Source: Arthrobacter sp. PGP41
Lineage (GTDB): Bacteria; Actinomycetota; Actinomycetes; Actinomycetales; Micrococcaceae
NCBI RefSeq assembly: GCF_002953935.1
Contig: NZ_CP026514.1
Location: 1,364,001-1,428,000, forward strand
Length of the DNA: 64,000 nucleotides
Direction of reading: 5' to 3'
Positions 42,708 to 52,873 of this stretch are shown here, piece after piece. Both the position numbers and the translations under genes were made by a program. Numbering within the stretch: the stretch's first letter is position 1; the number at the start of each line of letters is the position of its first letter. A model generated the notes under the pieces. The model did not search any database, was not told the DNA's origin, and was given only the letters and a program-made list of their open reading frames with translations.

Positions 42708-45065
42708 TTATTTGTCGATGTAGTAGCCGGAGGTGTCGGCGATGAGGTGGACGGTGCCGCTGGAGTTGTTGGTAAGTGCGATGGTTCCGTCGGTGCCTAC
42801 GGGGCTGATGACGAGGTTGGGGGTGGTTTGGCCGGGGGTGAAGTTCAGGTTGGAGGTCCCGGGGGCGGTTGTGCCGCCGGCGTGGACGGTGATGTTTCCG
42901 ACGCTGGTTGGGGAAGTGACGGTGACGTTGACTGCGATGGCTGACACTCCGGTGGCCGGGATGCCGCCGCGTCCGGTTACGGGCACGCGGATTGTGGCGC
43001 CGGGGGCGACGGGGCCGGTGGTTCCTCCGGTACCGTTGCGGCTGTCTAGCTGCCTGAAAGGTACTTGGGACGAGAACGCTCCCGGATTTGAGGGTGTCCC
43101 GTCGATGTAGTAGCCGGAGGTGTCGGCGATGAGGTGGACGGTGCCGCTGGAGTTGTTGGTAAGTGCGATGGTTCCGTCGGTGCCTACGGGGCTGATGACG
43201 AGGTTGGGGGTGGTTTGGCCGGGGGTGAAGTTCAGGTTGGAGGTCCCGGGGGCGGTTGTGCCGCCGGCGTGGACGGTGATGTTTCCGACGCTGGTTGGGG
43301 AAGTGACGGTGACGTTGACTGCGATGGCTGACACTCCGGTGGCCGGGATGCCGCCGCGTCCGGTTACGGGCACGCGGATTGTGGCGCCGGGGGCGACGGG
43401 GCCGGTGGTTCCTCCGGTACCGTTGCGGCTGTCTAGCTGCCTGAAAGGTACTTGGGACGAGAACGCTCCCGGATTTGAGGGTGTCCCGTCGATGTAGTAG
43501 CCGGAGGTGTCGGCGATGAGGTGGACGGTGCCGCTGGAGTTGTTGGTCAGTGCGATGGTTCCGTCGGTGCCTACGGGGCTGATGACGAGGTTGGGGGTGG
43601 TTTGGCCGGGGGTGAAGTTCAGGTTGGAGGTCCCGGGGGCGGTTGTGCCGCCGGCGTGGACGGTGATGTTTCCGACGCTGGTTGGGGAAGTGACGGTGAC
43701 GTTGACTGCGATGGCTGACACTCCGGTGGCCGGGATGCCGCCGCGTCCGGTTACGGGCACGCGGATTGTGGCGCCGGGGGCGACGGGGCCGGTGGTTCCT
43801 CCGGTACCGTTGCGGGTGTCTAGCTGCCTGAAAGGTGTCTGGGACGAGAAGCTGCCCGCACCGGACGTGATGTTGCTCTCGACCGCTGGTGCGATATGCA
43901 GCAAACGGTTTGGCGTTCCGAGACTGGTTCCAGCAATGCGACTCGTTGTAGCTGAGGCGATGACTGCCTCAGCCACTTGGGCAGGAGTCAGCCGTGGGTT
44001 TCCGGACAACAGAAGTGCTGCCGCGCCAGCCACATGCGGTGTAGCCATAGATGTTCCGCTAAGCGCAGCCGTGCTATTAGGGGAGGTGTGCCAAGCAGCT
44101 TTGATGCCCACCCCCGGAGCGTAGAGATCCACGCAGCTTCCATGGTTGGAGAATGGGGCGTGCCTGTCGGATGTATCGCTGGCTGCCACCGTTACCGCAT
44201 CTGGCGTGCGGGCCGGGGATGCGGAGCAGGCATCGGTGGCTCTGTTCCCCGCAGCGACGACCGCGGAGACCCCGTCCTTAATGACAGCTTGGACCGCCGC
44301 GTCGAGCGTACTGCTGGCTGGCCCGCCGATGCTGAGGTTGACCACGGCGGGAGCTCCCTCCCGGTGCTGTCCTACAATCCACTCCAGGCCTGCGATTACG
44401 TCCGAGTAGAGGCCTGAGCCGTCGCAGGCGAGTGCCCGCACCGGAATGACGGTGGCCGATTTTGCGACACCATAGACATGGCCAGCGACGGTTCCTGCAA
44501 CGTGCGTTCCGTGGCCGTTGCAGTCGCCTGATCCCAGTCCATCAGCCATTGCACTCCATCCTGCTGCAACCCGGCCGCCAAAGTCGACGTGTGAGGCAAG
44601 GACCCCGGTGTCCACTACGTAGACGCTGACACCCAGTCCGGTGGCAGGGGGCGTATACGTCCCGGAGAGGGGAAGTGCCTGCTGGTCGGCGCGGTCAAGT
44701 CCCCAGGGAGCGTCTAGCTGTGTCTCGGAGACTTTGATGATGTGGTCAGGTTCCACGGCCACAGCCCGTCCGGAACGCGCAACAGCGGCGGCCTGCCCTG
44801 GTGTCGCCCGGACAGCAGCCCCCTGGAATGCCGTTTCGAAGGTGCGGCTCACTTCGATTCCCTGGGCCCGCAGGGTCCGCGCCTCACCACGGACATCAGT
44901 TCCAGAAGCGAATCGGACGATGTAGCGCCCGCTGTCACTTTCGTGGGGGGCTGTCGGGGTCGCGGCTGCCACGGGCGGCGCCACGATCCCACCTGCCAGG
45001 CTGATGAGGCAAAGCGCGACAGACGAAAGGAATGCGTGGCGAGCCAGGAGAAAGGGCTGGGGCAA
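42708..45065 (-). CDS. Secreted S8 subtilisin-like serine protease with C-terminal repeats
   Basis: A 785-residue preproenzyme. A signal peptide (~10-35), an I9 propeptide (~48-111) and the S8 domain (~120-395) are followed by three ~129-residue repeats. The catalytic residues are Asp152 (VVDTGV), His185 (GHGTHVAG), Asn274 and Ser339 (GTSMATPHVAG). The repeats share FRQLDxRNGTGGTTGP and ADTSGYYID and are likely cell-surface or polymer-binding modules. The start is TTG 45065, with AAGGAA about 10 bases upstream and no nearby ATG in frame. A hairpin (45080-45095, ttctct/agagaa) partly overlaps the ribosome site. Confidence 0.95.
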   Translation of the reverse strand: MPQPFLLARHAFLSSVALCLISLAGGIVAPPVAAATPTAPHESDSGRYIVRFASGTDVRGEARTLRAQGIEVSRTFETAFQGAAVRATPGQAAAVARSGRAVAVEPDHIIKVSETQLDAPWGLDRADQQALPLSGTYTPPATGLGVSVYVVDTGVLASHVDFGGRVAAGWSAMADGLGSGDCNGHGTHVAGTVAGHVYGVAKSATVIPVRALACDGSGLYSDVIAGLEWIVGQHREGAPAVVNLSIGGPASSTLDAAVQAVIKDGVSAVVAAGNRATDACSASPARTPDAVTVAASDTSDRHAPFSNHGSCVDLYAPGVGIKAAWHTSPNSTAALSGTSMATPHVAGAAALLLSGNPRLTPAQVAEAVIASATTSRIAGTSLGTPNRLLHIAPAVESNITSGAGSFSSQTPFRQLDTRNGTGGTTGPVAPGATIRVPVTGRGGIPATGVSAIAVNVTVTSPTSVGNITVHAGGTTAPGTSNLNFTPGQTTPNLVISPVGTDGTIALTNNSSGTVHLIADTSGYYIDGTPSNPGAFSSQVPFRQLDSRNGTGGTTGPVAPGATIRVPVTGRGGIPATGVSAIAVNVTVTSPTSVGNITVHAGGTTAPGTSNLNFTPGQTTPNLVISPVGTDGTIALTNNSSGTVHLIADTSGYYIDGTPSNPGAFSSQVPFRQLDSRNGTGGTTGPVAPGATIRVPVTGRGGIPATGVSAIAVNVTVTSPTSVGNITVHAGGTTAPGTSNLNFTPGQTTPNLVISPVGTDGTIALTNNSSGTVHLIADTSGYYIDK
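42717..43877 (-). repeat. Three tandem 387-bp repeats in the subtilase gene
   Basis: Units at 42717-43103, 43104-43490 and 43491-43877 have a 387-bp period. The first two are nearly identical by eye. The third, coding for the repeat nearest the protease domain, differs mainly at its 5' coding end (DTR for DSR, QTP for QVP) and at isolated bases such as taagtg/tcagtg. Confidence 0.95.
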
Positions 45066-45227
45066 TTGAATTTTGTTCCTTCTCTGAATAGAGAAACAGG
45101 CTAGTGAAGATTCCGAAGCTCAATCTATCGGAAGCGGAGGCGGCGGACGCCAAACCTCAAGAGATCCTGCGGGGACCTTGCGCAAATCTGAGGAAGGCAG
45201 TTGATTTTCTTGGTTTGACCCCGTGCG

Positions 45228-45252
45228 GAAGTCACACCCAGTCATACTCGTG
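45228..45252 (+). promoter_or_regulatory. Conserved upstream box of metY
   Basis: The segment GAAGTCACACCCAGTCATAC and its flank contain a direct repeat AGTCAYA with a 10-base period, 58 bases before the SAM-IV aptamer. The same box occurs 60 bases before the metX aptamer (46804-46828) with three mismatches in 25. It is likely a regulator site. Confidence 0.6.
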
Positions 45253-45278
45253 ACGTCGGTGCGAGCTGTTCCTACCCT
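45250..45278 (+). promoter_or_regulatory. Promoter of metY
   Basis: GTGACG (45250-45255) and TACCCT (45273-45278) are 17 bases apart; transcription would start at about 45285, the first base of the riboswitch. The 377-bp gene-free stretch 45066-45442 also holds the - strand subtilase promoter region. Confidence 0.5.
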
Positions 45279-45285
45279 GGGCTCA

Positions 45286-45400
45286 GGTCATGAGTGCCAG
45301 CGCCAAGCCCGGCTCGCTGGCCGGCAACCTCCATCCGCGGTGGGGTGCCCCGGGTGAGGACCTGGCTGTCCGGCAACGGCCGGGCGGCAAGCGCGGCCCG
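45286..45400 (+). promoter_or_regulatory. SAM-IV riboswitch of metY
   Basis: The leader matches the actinobacterial SAM-IV aptamer: GGTCATGAGTGCCAGC, the CGCTGGCCGGCAACC block, CGCGGTGGGGTGCCCCGGGTG and the closing GCGGCAAGCGC pseudoknot region. It ends about 43 bases before the metY TTG. SAM-IV aptamers bind S-adenosylmethionine and turn down sulfur-assimilation genes. Recognition is by motif recall; a covariance-model search would confirm. Confidence 0.9.
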
Positions 45401-45442
45401 CGACGCTTCCAGCATGCCGGGCCCATGTCAAAGGAGCCTTAG

Positions 45443-46768
<1,326 letters not shown>

Positions 46769-46803
46769 CAGCACACGGCCGCCCAGCACGGCGGCAAGCC
46801 GGG

Positions 46804-46828
46804 GAAGTCACAACCAGTCACACTCTTG
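46804..46828 (+). promoter_or_regulatory. Conserved upstream box of metX
   Basis: The segment GAAGTCACAACCAGTCACAC and its flank match the metY box at 22 of 25 bases and hold the same AGTCAYA direct repeat with 10-base period, 60 bases before the metX aptamer. Confidence 0.6.
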
Positions 46829-46856
46829 GCGGCAGGCAGGGGCTGTTTCGTACACT
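46826..46856 (+). promoter_or_regulatory. Promoter of metX
   Basis: TTGGCG (46826-46831) and TACACT (46851-46856) are 19 bases apart and put the transcription start near 46863, directly before the riboswitch. The -35 touches the conserved box. Confidence 0.5.
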
Positions 46857-46863
46857 CGAACCA

Positions 46864-46975
46864 GGTCATGAGTGCCAGTGACAGCCCCGGCTTGCTGGCC
46901 GGCAACCCTCCTTCCGCGGTGGGGTGCCCCGGGTGAAGACCTGGCCTGCCGGTCATTCGACGGCGGGCAAGCGCG
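46864..46975 (+). promoter_or_regulatory. SAM-IV riboswitch of metX
   Basis: A second SAM-IV aptamer with GGTCATGAGTGCCAG, GCTGGCCGGCAACCCTCC, CGCGGTGGGGTGCCCCGGGTG and GCGGGCAAGCGCG-like closing segment. Only about 17 bases separate it from the metX ATG, and the ribosome site GAAGAGG (46978-46984) abuts the aptamer 3' end, so control is probably at translation initiation. Confidence 0.9.
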
Positions 46976-46991
46976 TAGAAGAGGTCTTGCC

Positions 46992-48107
46992 ATGACGGTT
47001 ACCGTCGCCCGTACTACCGTTCCCGAACATGGGATTGTCCGCTATGCCTCCATCGGGGGACTGCAGCTCGAGGCCGGCGGCTACCTGCCGGACGTCGTCC
47101 TCGCATACGAGACATGGGGAACCCTGAACGAGGACGGCAGCAACGCCATCCTGATCGAACACGCCCTGACCGGCAGCACCCACGTGACCCGCGGCGACAC
47201 GGACGAAGAAGGCTGGTGGGAACAGCTGGCCGGCCCCGGCGCGCCAGTGGACACGGACAAGTTCTTCGTGGTGTCCATCAACATAGTGGGAGGCTGCTAC
47301 GGGTCCACCGGTCCGTCCTCGCCCGCGCCGGACGGAACGCCCTGGGGTTCGCGCTTTCCACTCGTGACCCTGCGGGACAGCACGGTAGCGGAAGCCCGGT
47401 TGGCCGACCAGTTGGGGATCGGGAGCTGGTTTGCCGTGCTGGGCGGTTCCATGGGCGGGGCACGAGCCCTGGAATGGGCCATCACGTTCCCGGACCGCGT
47501 GCACCGCTGCGCGGTCATCTCCGTGGGGGCCGCCAGTACTGCCGAGCAGATTGCCTTCGCCCAGGCACAGACCCTCGCCATCCGCCAGGACGCGAATTTC
47601 AACGGCGGCGACTACTACGGCGGTCCTTTCCCGGAGGACGGGCTTGCCCTGGCGCGGCGGATCGCCCACATCACGTACCGTTCCCCGGGGGAGCTGGATG
47701 GACGGTTCGGCCGCGCGCCGCAGGCCCCCGAATCCCCGTTCCAGGGTGACCGGCTCGCTGCCCGCGGACGCTACCAGGTGGAGAGCTACCTGGACCACCA
47801 GGGCAACAAGCTGGTCCGGCGGTTCGATGCCAACAGCTACATCGCCATCACCGAGGCCCTCATGAGCCATGACGTGTCCCGGGGCCGCGGGCCGCTCGAG
47901 CAGGCCTTGGCCCGCTCCGGGGCGCGCTTCTTTGTGGCTGCCGTGGATTCAGACCGGCTCTACTTCCCGTCCCAATCCCGCGAGCTGGCGCGGGCACTCC
48001 CCGGGGACGTGGACGTCCACCTCATCGAGGCGCCCATCGGACACGACGGCTTCCTCACCGAAATCGGCCAGCTGGGCAGCCAGCTGCGGGAGCACCTTTC
48101 GGCATAA
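46992..48107 (+). CDS. metX: Homoserine O-acetyltransferase
   Basis: MetX (371 residues) acetylates homoserine from acetyl-CoA, feeding MetY. It has the alpha/beta-hydrolase fold with nucleophile Ser153 in LGGSMGGARA, the acid residue in the DSDRLYFPSQS region and the His in IGHDGFL. The ATG at 46992 is used; the frame is open back to 46872, but that segment is the riboswitch and not coding. The MHS transporter gene starts 180 bases later. Confidence 0.96.
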   Translation: MTVTVARTTVPEHGIVRYASIGGLQLEAGGYLPDVVLAYETWGTLNEDGSNAILIEHALTGSTHVTRGDTDEEGWWEQLAGPGAPVDTDKFFVVSINIVGGCYGSTGPSSPAPDGTPWGSRFPLVTLRDSTVAEARLADQLGIGSWFAVLGGSMGGARALEWAITFPDRVHRCAVISVGAASTAEQIAFAQAQTLAIRQDANFNGGDYYGGPFPEDGLALARRIAHITYRSPGELDGRFGRAPQAPESPFQGDRLAARGRYQVESYLDHQGNKLVRRFDANSYIAITEALMSHDVSRGRGPLEQALARSGARFFVAAVDSDRLYFPSQSRELARALPGDVDVHLIEAPIGHDGFLTEIGQLGSQLREHLSA

Positions 48108-48287
48108 CATCGCGCCCCGGCGCCGCGGAATGTGCATTATTGCAGACAGCCTCTGCATGATTCGCCGTTGAGCTCGGCGTCCAAGCGGTCCATACTCGTT
48201 GGGACCCGGCGGTTCGTGTCCAAAATCACACGCACCCGCCACAGCCTGTCCCAGTGGTGTCGAAGACGACGCCGAAGGAGTTCACTA

Positions 48288-49670
48288 ATGAGCACGGAAA
48301 GCTCCGCCGCACGGCGGCCAGAGGAAACCGACGTCAAGGCCACAGGCCTGAGGAAAGTGGTCACGGCCTCCATGGCCGGCACCGTGGTTGAGTGGTATGA
48401 GTTCTTCCTCTATGCCTCGGCCGCCACGCTGGTGTTCGGCAAGATGTTCTTCCCCAATTCAGGGACGGAACTGGACGGCATCATCGCCGCCTTCGTCACC
48501 TATGCCGTAGGTTTCGTTGCCCGCCCCATCGGCGGCATCGTCTTCGGCCACTTCGGTGACAAGTTCGGCCGCAAGCAACTGCTGCAGCTGAGCATCATCC
48601 TGGTGGGCGTTGCCACCTTCCTCATGGGCTGCCTGCCCACCTTCGCCCAAATCGGTTACTGGGCCCCGGCCCTCCTGGTGTTCCTGCGCTTCGTGCAGGG
48701 CTTCGCCGTCGGCGGCGAATGGGGCGGCGCCGTGCTGCTGGTGGCCGAGCACAGCCCCAACAAGTCCCGCGGGTTCTGGTCCAGCTGGCCGCAGTCGGCG
48801 GTGCCCATGGGTAACCTCCTTGCAACCGGTGTGCTGTTCACCCTGTCCTCCACCCTGTCCCAGGAAGCCTTCCTCGGCTGGGGCTGGCGCGTGGCCTTCT
48901 GGCTCTCCGCAGTCATCGTGATCATCGGCTACTACATCCGCACCAAGGTCCAGGATGCGCCGATCTTCATCGAGGCACGCAAGGAAGTCACGGTTGAGCA
49001 CAAGGGCTACGGCGTGGCCGAGGTCTTCCGCCGGTACCCGCGCGGCGTCTTCACCGCCATGGGCCTGCGCTTCGCGGAGAACATCCTGTACTACCTCGTG
49101 GTGACGTTCTCCATCACCTACCTGAAGGTCGTCGTCCAGACCGACACGTCCCGCATCCTGCTCCTGCTGCTGGTTGCCCACTTCATCCACTTCTGCGCTG
49201 TCCCGCTGGTGGGCAAGATGTCCGATTCGTTCGGCCGCCGTCCCGTCTACATGGCCGGTGCCATCCTCGCCGGAACCTGGGGCTTCTTCGCCTTCCCCAT
49301 GATGGACACCGCCAACGAAATGATGATCCTGGCGGCCATCACCATCGGCCTGCTGTTCCACGCGCTCATGTACGCCGGCCAGCCGTCCATCATGGCGGAA
49401 ATGTTCCCCACCCGGATGCGGTACTCGGGCGTTTCCCTCGGCTACCAGGTGACCTCGATCGTGGCCGGTTCGCTCGCGCCGATCATCGCCAGCTCCCTGC
49501 TGGGCAGCTTCAAGTCCTCCGTTCCGGTGGCGTTCTACCTGCTGGGCGCCTGCGTGGTAACAGGGCTTTCGGTCTTCTTCCTCAAGGAAACGCGCGGCAT
49601 CTCCCTGCACGACGTCGACGCCGCCGATGCCAAGGGCACGGCAGACCTCCTGGCCGCCCAGAAGAAGTAG
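48288..49670 (+). CDS. MHS-type MFS transporter
   Basis: A 460-residue metabolite:H+ symporter of the MFS (MHS/ShiA-ProP group) with 12 helices. Motifs: GTVVEWYEFFLYASAA at helix 1, GHFGDKFGRKQLL between helices 2 and 3, RFVQGFAVGGEWGGAV, and GKMSDSFGRRPVY. Substrates in the group include proline/betaine, shikimate, alpha-ketoglutarate and other organic acids; not decidable here. The ATG at 48288 follows GAAGGAG by 7 bases; the frame extends upstream without a site. Confidence 0.93.
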   Translation: MSTESSAARRPEETDVKATGLRKVVTASMAGTVVEWYEFFLYASAATLVFGKMFFPNSGTELDGIIAAFVTYAVGFVARPIGGIVFGHFGDKFGRKQLLQLSIILVGVATFLMGCLPTFAQIGYWAPALLVFLRFVQGFAVGGEWGGAVLLVAEHSPNKSRGFWSSWPQSAVPMGNLLATGVLFTLSSTLSQEAFLGWGWRVAFWLSAVIVIIGYYIRTKVQDAPIFIEARKEVTVEHKGYGVAEVFRRYPRGVFTAMGLRFAENILYYLVVTFSITYLKVVVQTDTSRILLLLLVAHFIHFCAVPLVGKMSDSFGRRPVYMAGAILAGTWGFFAFPMMDTANEMMILAAITIGLLFHALMYAGQPSIMAEMFPTRMRYSGVSLGYQVTSIVAGSLAPIIASSLLGSFKSSVPVAFYLLGACVVTGLSVFFLKETRGISLHDVDAADAKGTADLLAAQKK

Positions 49671-49779
49671 CAGCGGCAGGACAGAACAACACCCATGCAC
49701 CGCAGCTGCCCGGACCCGCCCATCGCAGGTCCGGGCAGCCGCATGCCAGCCCCACATCACTTCGACGTCAGGACCCGCC

Positions 49780-50898
49780 ATGCGAGCAGCAGTTCTTTAC
49801 GCCACCGTCCCGTCCGGCACCAACTACACCGAGGCAAAGCCACTGGCGGTCCAGGAGCTTGAGCGCCCCGAACCCCGGGCCGGGGAGCTGGGGGTGACCA
49901 TCACGTATTCGAGCCTCTGCCACTCCGATCTGTCTGTGGTGGACGGGTCCCGCGTCAGGCCGCTTCCCATGGCGCTGGGACATGAAGCGGTGGGACGGGT
50001 GGACGCCGTCGGCGAAGGCGTCACCGACGTCACCCCGGGAGACCACGTGGTCCTCGTGTTCGTCCCCAGCTGCGGCGGCTGCCGTGCCTGCCGGGCTGGC
50101 CGTCCCGCGCTGTGCCACCGTGCGGCGGAGGTCAACGGATCGGGGGACCTCCTGCATGGCGAGGCTCTGCTGCGGACGCCGGCGGGGGAGCGGATCAACC
50201 ACCACCTGGGGGTGTCGGCCTTCGCCGACTACGCCGTGGTGGCCCGGGAATCCGTGGTGGCTATTGACGACGACGTCCCGGACACGGTTGCCGCAATGTT
50301 CGGTTGCGCCGTGCTCACCGGAATGGGGGCCGTGCTCAACACGGCGGCTGCCCAGCCCGGCCAGGCCGTGGCCGTTTTCGGGCTCGGCGCCGTGGGCCTT
50401 TCGGCCGTCATGGCCGCGGCGCTCGCGGGAGCATCCGCCGTGATTGCCATCGATCCTAACGAGGGCAAGCACGGGCTCGCCCTGAAGTGCGGCGCAACCG
50501 CCGTTGGAACCCCCGACGACGCCCCCCGGCTGATTGCCGAAGCCACCGGTGACGGCGTGGACATCGCCGTCGAAGCCGTGGGATCAGCCCGGGTCATCGC
50601 TGCGTGCCTGGAGCACGTGACGCGCGGCGGCGCCGTCGTCTCAGTGGGGCTGCCGCACCCCACCGCGGAACTGACTGTCCCCGCGCTCCAGTTCGCGGGG
50701 GCGGGGAAACGGTTGCTCGGTTCCTACATGGGTGATGCCGTGCCGGAGCGGGACATTCCGCTGTACCTGCAATATTGGCGCGAGGGCAGGCTTCCCGTTG
50801 AGCTCCTTCACACAGACACCCGGCCGCTTGACGAGATCAACGAAGGCCTCGACGCGCTCGCCGCGGGTCAGGTGGTCAGGCGGCTATTCCGGGCCTGA
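49780..50898 (+). CDS. Zinc-dependent alcohol dehydrogenase
   Basis: A 372-residue class III-like medium-chain dehydrogenase. It has the catalytic Cys/His (SSLCHSDL, GHEAVG), a lobe of four structural-zinc cysteines (SCGGCRACRAGRPALC) and the cofactor motif GLGAVGLS. The ATG at 49780 is 6 bases after AGGA. It is convergent with the LysR gene, and mmsBA lie beyond. Substrate unknown; a short or branched-chain alcohol is plausible from the neighbourhood. Confidence 0.93.
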   Translation: MRAAVLYATVPSGTNYTEAKPLAVQELERPEPRAGELGVTITYSSLCHSDLSVVDGSRVRPLPMALGHEAVGRVDAVGEGVTDVTPGDHVVLVFVPSCGGCRACRAGRPALCHRAAEVNGSGDLLHGEALLRTPAGERINHHLGVSAFADYAVVARESVVAIDDDVPDTVAAMFGCAVLTGMGAVLNTAAAQPGQAVAVFGLGAVGLSAVMAAALAGASAVIAIDPNEGKHGLALKCGATAVGTPDDAPRLIAEATGDGVDIAVEAVGSARVIAACLEHVTRGGAVVSVGLPHPTAELTVPALQFAGAGKRLLGSYMGDAVPERDIPLYLQYWREGRLPVELLHTDTRPLDEINEGLDALAAGQVVRRLFRA

Positions 50899-50920
50899 AC
50901 AGGCCCAAGGCGCCCGGAGC

Positions 50921-51859
50921 CTATGCTGCCAGCAGGTCCTGGCGCTCCGCCACTTCCTCCTTGAGGGCGGTAATCACGGCCTGCACCCGGGCGGACCGCA
51001 GCGATTCCGGCCGGGCCACCGCCCAGATGGGCATCTGGCGTTCGAAGGCGTCGGGGAGCACCGGGACGAATTCAGGGTTCCGCGCCACCATGAAGTTGGG
51101 AAGCAGCCCGATGCCTCCGCCGCGGCGCACCGCCTCAACCTGGGCAAAGATACTCGTGGCCTGGAAGCTGGACTTCGGCGTCGGCAGCTGCGAGGACCGG
51201 TGGCCCAGTTCGGCAACCTGGAGGGCCGACTCGACGTAAGAGACGAAGCCATGCTGCCCCACGCCGTCGGGCGTTTCCGGCAGGCCGCGGGCGGCCGCGT
51301 AGGCGGGACTGGCGTAGAGCCTGAGGAAGTAGTTGGTCAGGAAGATGGTCTGCGCGTTGCTCACGTCGGTGCGGCCCACCACCACCTCCAGGTCCACGCC
51401 GGAACGGTTCTGGCTGACCTTGCGCGTGGCGCTGAGCATCTCCACATCCAGCTTCGGGTGCCGCTGCTGGAGCCGGACCAGCGCAGGCGTTACGAATTCG
51501 GCGCCAAAGCCGTCGGAGGTGCTGATGCGCACCATGCCGGACAGGGCGTCCCGGTCCTGGCCCGTGACGGCGGCCAGCGACCCCAGAGTTTCCTCAATAG
51601 TCTCCGCCGCAGCGACGGCCGACGCGCCGAGTTCCGTCAACTCCCAGCCATGCGGGCTGCGCTCCAGGGTCCGTCCGCCCAGCTGCTTGTCCAGGGCGAG
51701 GATCCGGCGCGAGATGGTGGTGTGCGTGGTGCCCAGCGTTTCAGCGACGGCGTTGAAACGCCCCAGCCGGGCCACGGTCAACAGAATCAGCAGGTCGTCC
51801 GGACTTGGAAGCCGCGCCACCGCATCCCTTTCATTCGTGTGCATCAGTGCACATACCAT
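50921..51859 (-). CDS. LysR family transcriptional regulator
   Basis: A 312-residue LysR protein with an N-terminal winged helix (DDLLILLTVARLGRF, THTTISRRILALDKQLG) and a PBP2-like effector domain. The ATG at 51859 has GGGGA about 10 bases upstream and is preferred to an internal ATG at 51844. It is divergent from mmsB-mmsA with a 99-base gap, so it is probably their regulator; the effector is unknown but may be a branched-chain catabolite. Confidence 0.94.
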   Translation of the reverse strand: MVCALMHTNERDAVARLPSPDDLLILLTVARLGRFNAVAETLGTTHTTISRRILALDKQLGGRTLERSPHGWELTELGASAVAAAETIEETLGSLAAVTGQDRDALSGMVRISTSDGFGAEFVTPALVRLQQRHPKLDVEMLSATRKVSQNRSGVDLEVVVGRTDVSNAQTIFLTNYFLRLYASPAYAAARGLPETPDGVGQHGFVSYVESALQVAELGHRSSQLPTPKSSFQATSIFAQVEAVRRGGGIGLLPNFMVARNPEFVPVLPDAFERQMPIWAVARPESLRSARVQAVITALKEEVAERQDLLAA

Positions 51860-51958
51860 CTGTGATTTTTCCCCTTGATTGCACTGTAGCAGGGTGTGAT
51901 GGTGGACACGGACCTCCCGGCCGCCCTCGGCCGGATGCACAGCAAAGGAGCTTATGCC

Positions 51959-52861
51959 ATGGCAGTTGTCGGTTGGATCGGGTTGGGAAACATGGGCGGT
52001 TCCATGTCCGGGAACCTCGCGAAGGCGGGGCACGACGTACGGGGGTTTGACCTCAACCCTGCCGCGCTCGCCGCAGCGGAGGCCGGAGGGGTGAAGCCGG
52101 TAGGGAGCATCGCCGAGGCCGTGGCCGGAGCGGACGTCGTGTTCACCATGCTTCCGAAGGGCGAGCACGCCAAGGCCGTCTACCTGGGCGGGGATGGCGT
52201 GCTGGCGCATGCCGACGCCCGCACACTGCTGGTGGATTCCTCCACCATCGATATCGCCGCAGCGAAGGAACTGCACGACGCCGCCGCTGCCGCCGGCTTC
52301 CGCTTCGTGGACGCCCCCGTCTCGGGCGGGATGAGCGGCGCCAAGGCAGGGACACTGACATTCATGGTGGGCGGTGAACCGGGAGCCGTGGCCGACGCCA
52401 CCACCTACATCGGACCGATGGCCGCCAACATCATCCCCACCGGCGGAGCCACCACCGGCCAGGCGGCCAAGATCTGCAACAACCTGATGCTCCTGATCAA
52501 TCTGGCCTCCACCGCCGAGGGAGCCGTGCTGGCGGACCGGCTCGGCCTGGACAAGAAGGTGTTCTGGGACATCGCCTCCGTATCCTCCGGCGACAGCTGG
52601 GCCCTGCGCACCTGGTACCCCGTACCCGGCGTGGTCCCCACTGCCGCCTCCAACAACGATTTCGAACCGACGTTTACGGCCGAACTGGCGAACAAGGACA
52701 TCGGCCTGGCCATCAGCGCTGCCGAGGACACCGGCACGCCGCTGGAAATCGGCAAGCACGTCCAGCAGCTCTACCAGCGCCTCATTGACGCAGGCGAGTC
52801 CGGCAAGGACTGCTCCATGATCATCAAGCTCGTTGACGGCTCGCTGGATTCAGAAAAGTAG
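51959..52861 (+). CDS. mmsB: 3-hydroxyisobutyrate dehydrogenase
   Basis: MmsB (300 residues) oxidises 3-hydroxyisobutyrate to methylmalonate semialdehyde in valine breakdown. The NAD fold is GLGNMGGSMSGNL, the substrate motif is DAPVSGGMSGAKAG, and the catalytic Lys171 is in GQAAKICNN. The start ATG 51959 is 8 bases after AAAGGAG. mmsA follows 12 bases after its stop, and the product of MmsB is the substrate of MmsA. Confidence 0.96.
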   Translation: MAVVGWIGLGNMGGSMSGNLAKAGHDVRGFDLNPAALAAAEAGGVKPVGSIAEAVAGADVVFTMLPKGEHAKAVYLGGDGVLAHADARTLLVDSSTIDIAAAKELHDAAAAAGFRFVDAPVSGGMSGAKAGTLTFMVGGEPGAVADATTYIGPMAANIIPTGGATTGQAAKICNNLMLLINLASTAEGAVLADRLGLDKKVFWDIASVSSGDSWALRTWYPVPGVVPTAASNNDFEPTFTAELANKDIGLAISAAEDTGTPLEIGKHVQQLYQRLIDAGESGKDCSMIIKLVDGSLDSEK

Positions 52862-52873
52862 AAGAGAGACATC

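Noticed and set aside
42717..43877. CRISPR-like tandem array
   Set aside because: The units are 387 bp, in frame and contiguous, without spacers; they are protein modules.
42733..44124. Three + strand frames repeating every 387 bp
   Set aside because: They are antisense to the protease's repeats and inherit their period from them.
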